Assembly: GCF_004323185.1 (NCBI RefSeq)
Contig: NZ_NAPS01000001.1
Location: 39,693-73,808, forward strand
Source: Westiellopsis prolifica IICB1
GTDB lineage: Bacteria; Cyanobacteriota; Cyanobacteriia; Cyanobacteriales; Nostocaceae
Length of the DNA stretch: 34,116 nt
Direction: 5' to 3'
Part shown: piece after piece, positions 32,943-34,116 of the stretch
How positions within the stretch are numbered: the first letter of the stretch is position 1
Layout: each line of letters starts with the position of its first letter
The notes under the pieces: model-generated
Databases searched by the model: none
Seen by the model: the letters and a program-made list of their open reading frames with translations, nothing else
Told to the model about the DNA's origin: nothing
Translations under genes and position numbers: made by a program

Positions 32943-34031
32943 ATGCGGCAAATGGCACATGGGGGAAATTTAGCTTGGGCAGCAGCAATAGCTGGCTGTT
33001 CCCCCAGTGCTATTGTTGATTTTTCTGCCAGTATCAGTCCTTTGGGACCTCCAAGCAGTGCATTGGTTGCTATTGAGTCTCAACTGCTCAATCTTCGGCA
33101 CTATCCAGATCCCGATTATTTTGAACTGAGACTGGCTCTAAGTGAGTTTCATCAACTACCGCCAGAGTGGATTCTGCCAGGTAACGGCTCGGCAGAATTA
33201 TTAACTTTGGCGGGGAAGGAATTGGCAGAATTAACCGCAACAGCTTTGATAACTCCAGCCTTTGGCGATTACTACCGATCGCTAGCAGCATACAATGCTA
33301 AAGTGCTGGAATTTCCTCTTTCAAAGGTCATTGGTCAAAAGTCATTTTTTGTGAGTGATTTGTCATCTATTCTTGACAGAGAACAAATCACCCAGGACAA
33401 AGGACTTCTTCTCAATAACCCCCATAATCCAACAGGAAAGTTATTCGCAAAACAAGCCATTCTGCCCTATCTAGAGAAATTCGCTTTGGTTGTGGTGGAT
33501 GAAGCTTTTATGGATTTTCTACCTCCAGAGCAGCAACAAAGCATAATTGGAGAAGTAGAAAAATACCCCAATTTAGTCATTTTGCGATCGCTCACTAAGT
33601 TCTATAGTCTCCCAGGACTACGCTTAGGTTATGCGATCGCTCACCCTGATCGTTTGCGACGTTGGCAGTCTTGGCGCGATCCCTGGCCTGTCAACATTCT
33701 TGCTCAAGCAGCAGCATTTGCTGTAGTTAATGATCGAAACTTTCAGGAGCAAACTTGGACGTGGCTAGAACCAACACGAAACCAGCTGTTTGAAGATTTA
33801 GCCCAAATTCCAGGTTTGCAACCCTTGCCGAGTGCTGCTAACTTTTTACTTGTGAAATCACAGCACTCCTGTCTTGAATTGCAGCAACAACTACTCAAGC
33901 ATCATCGAATTTTGATTCGCGACTGCTTGAGTTTCCCTGAACTTGGCGATCGCTATTTCCGGATTGCTGTCCGCTTATCCTCAGAAAACCAACGTTTATT
34001 AGACGCGATCGCTTTAGTCAATGGTCATTAG
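32943..34031 (+). CDS. CobD-like threonine-phosphate decarboxylase, PLP-dependent
   Basis: 362 aa fold type I aminotransferase-like protein. The start MRQMAHGGNLAWAAAIAGCS with DFSASISPLGPP is typical of CobD, which makes (R)-1-amino-2-propanol phosphate for cobalamin. PLP motifs: NLRHYPDPDYFELRLAL, GNGSAELLTLAG, LLNNPHNPTGKLF and SLTKFYSLPGLRLGYAIA, with the Schiff-base Lys219. Histidinol-phosphate aminotransferase is the main alternative, but the HGGN start and NFSASISPLGP-type motif favour CobD. The ATG at 32943 is the first in frame; a second Met lies four codons later. It lies close behind hup, possibly in one transcript. Confidence 0.85.
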   Translation: MRQMAHGGNLAWAAAIAGCSPSAIVDFSASISPLGPPSSALVAIESQLLNLRHYPDPDYFELRLALSEFHQLPPEWILPGNGSAELLTLAGKELAELTATALITPAFGDYYRSLAAYNAKVLEFPLSKVIGQKSFFVSDLSSILDREQITQDKGLLLNNPHNPTGKLFAKQAILPYLEKFALVVVDEAFMDFLPPEQQQSIIGEVEKYPNLVILRSLTKFYSLPGLRLGYAIAHPDRLRRWQSWRDPWPVNILAQAAAFAVVNDRNFQEQTWTWLEPTRNQLFEDLAQIPGLQPLPSAANFLLVKSQHSCLELQQQLLKHHRILIRDCLSFPELGDRYFRIAVRLSSENQRLLDAIALVNGH

Positions 34032-34116
34032 TCATTAGTCCATAGTCCATAGTCCATAGTCCAATGTTCAAATTTTATGACCCTTGACCCTTGACGATTG
34101 ACCCTTGACGATTGAC
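34022..34116. repeat. Heptamer-type short tandem repeats at window end
   Basis: Units AGTCATT and AGTCCAT (34025-34061), then TGACCCT and TGACGAT (34077-34116), are tandemly repeated with a period of seven bases. They overlap the cobD stop region. Typical of heterocystous cyanobacteria. Confidence 0.85.

Overview
The window is chromosomal DNA of a filamentous, very probably heterocyst-forming (Nostocales) cyanobacterium. The signs are frequent HIP1 octamers (GCGATCGC), heptamer-type short tandem repeats and small palindromic repeats between genes, an HU protein that from memory matches Anabaena/Nostoc HU, a BicA-type bicarbonate carrier and a complete nrtABCD nitrate transporter. No rRNA, tRNA, CRISPR array or intact transposase was seen.

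Layout. (1) 1-1152: a 21-bp tandem repeat, a HugZ-like FMN-binding protein and a secreted DUF3574 protein. (2) 1308-9440, all on the minus strand: bicA and the nitrate ABC transporter, transcribed nrtA-nrtB-nrtC-nrtD, with two NtcA-type boxes upstream of nrtA. About 1 kb between nrtD and bicA holds two MITE-like elements. Neither nirA nor narB is next to the transporter. (3) 10161-11104: a CsaA-like tRNA-binding protein and two small genes (36 and 53 codons). (4) 11482-20011: divergent pbpC (PBP1C) and a giant alpha-2-macroglobulin-like lipoprotein, a classic periplasmic pair. Both coding regions carry an in-frame palindromic repeat. (5) 20128-25235: an M23 murein hydrolase factor, an orphan PD-(D/E)XK nuclease-like protein, a repeat-rich stretch (MITE with 8-bp target duplication, large inverted repeat, 21-bp minisatellite), a small membrane protein and trmFO. 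(6) 25424-27876: an AT-rich GmrSD-like DUF262/DUF1524 restriction protein, then a Phd-type antitoxin whose ParE-like toxin is cut to 23 codons. (7) 27909-31584, minus strand: a YqhD-like aldehyde reductase, a TetR regulator and two glutathione S-transferases. Two AGACCG/CGGTCT-type operators flank the regulator, which suggests an electrophile or aldehyde detoxification module. A decayed LysR C-terminus lies next to it. (8) 32629-34031: HU and a CobD-like PLP enzyme.

The clearest unusual signals are the non-autonomous elements. At least four short elements have inverted ends, two of them with perfect 8-10 bp target duplications. Three share the same internal GACGCG-type palindrome despite having different ends. 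Related palindromes have entered genes in frame.
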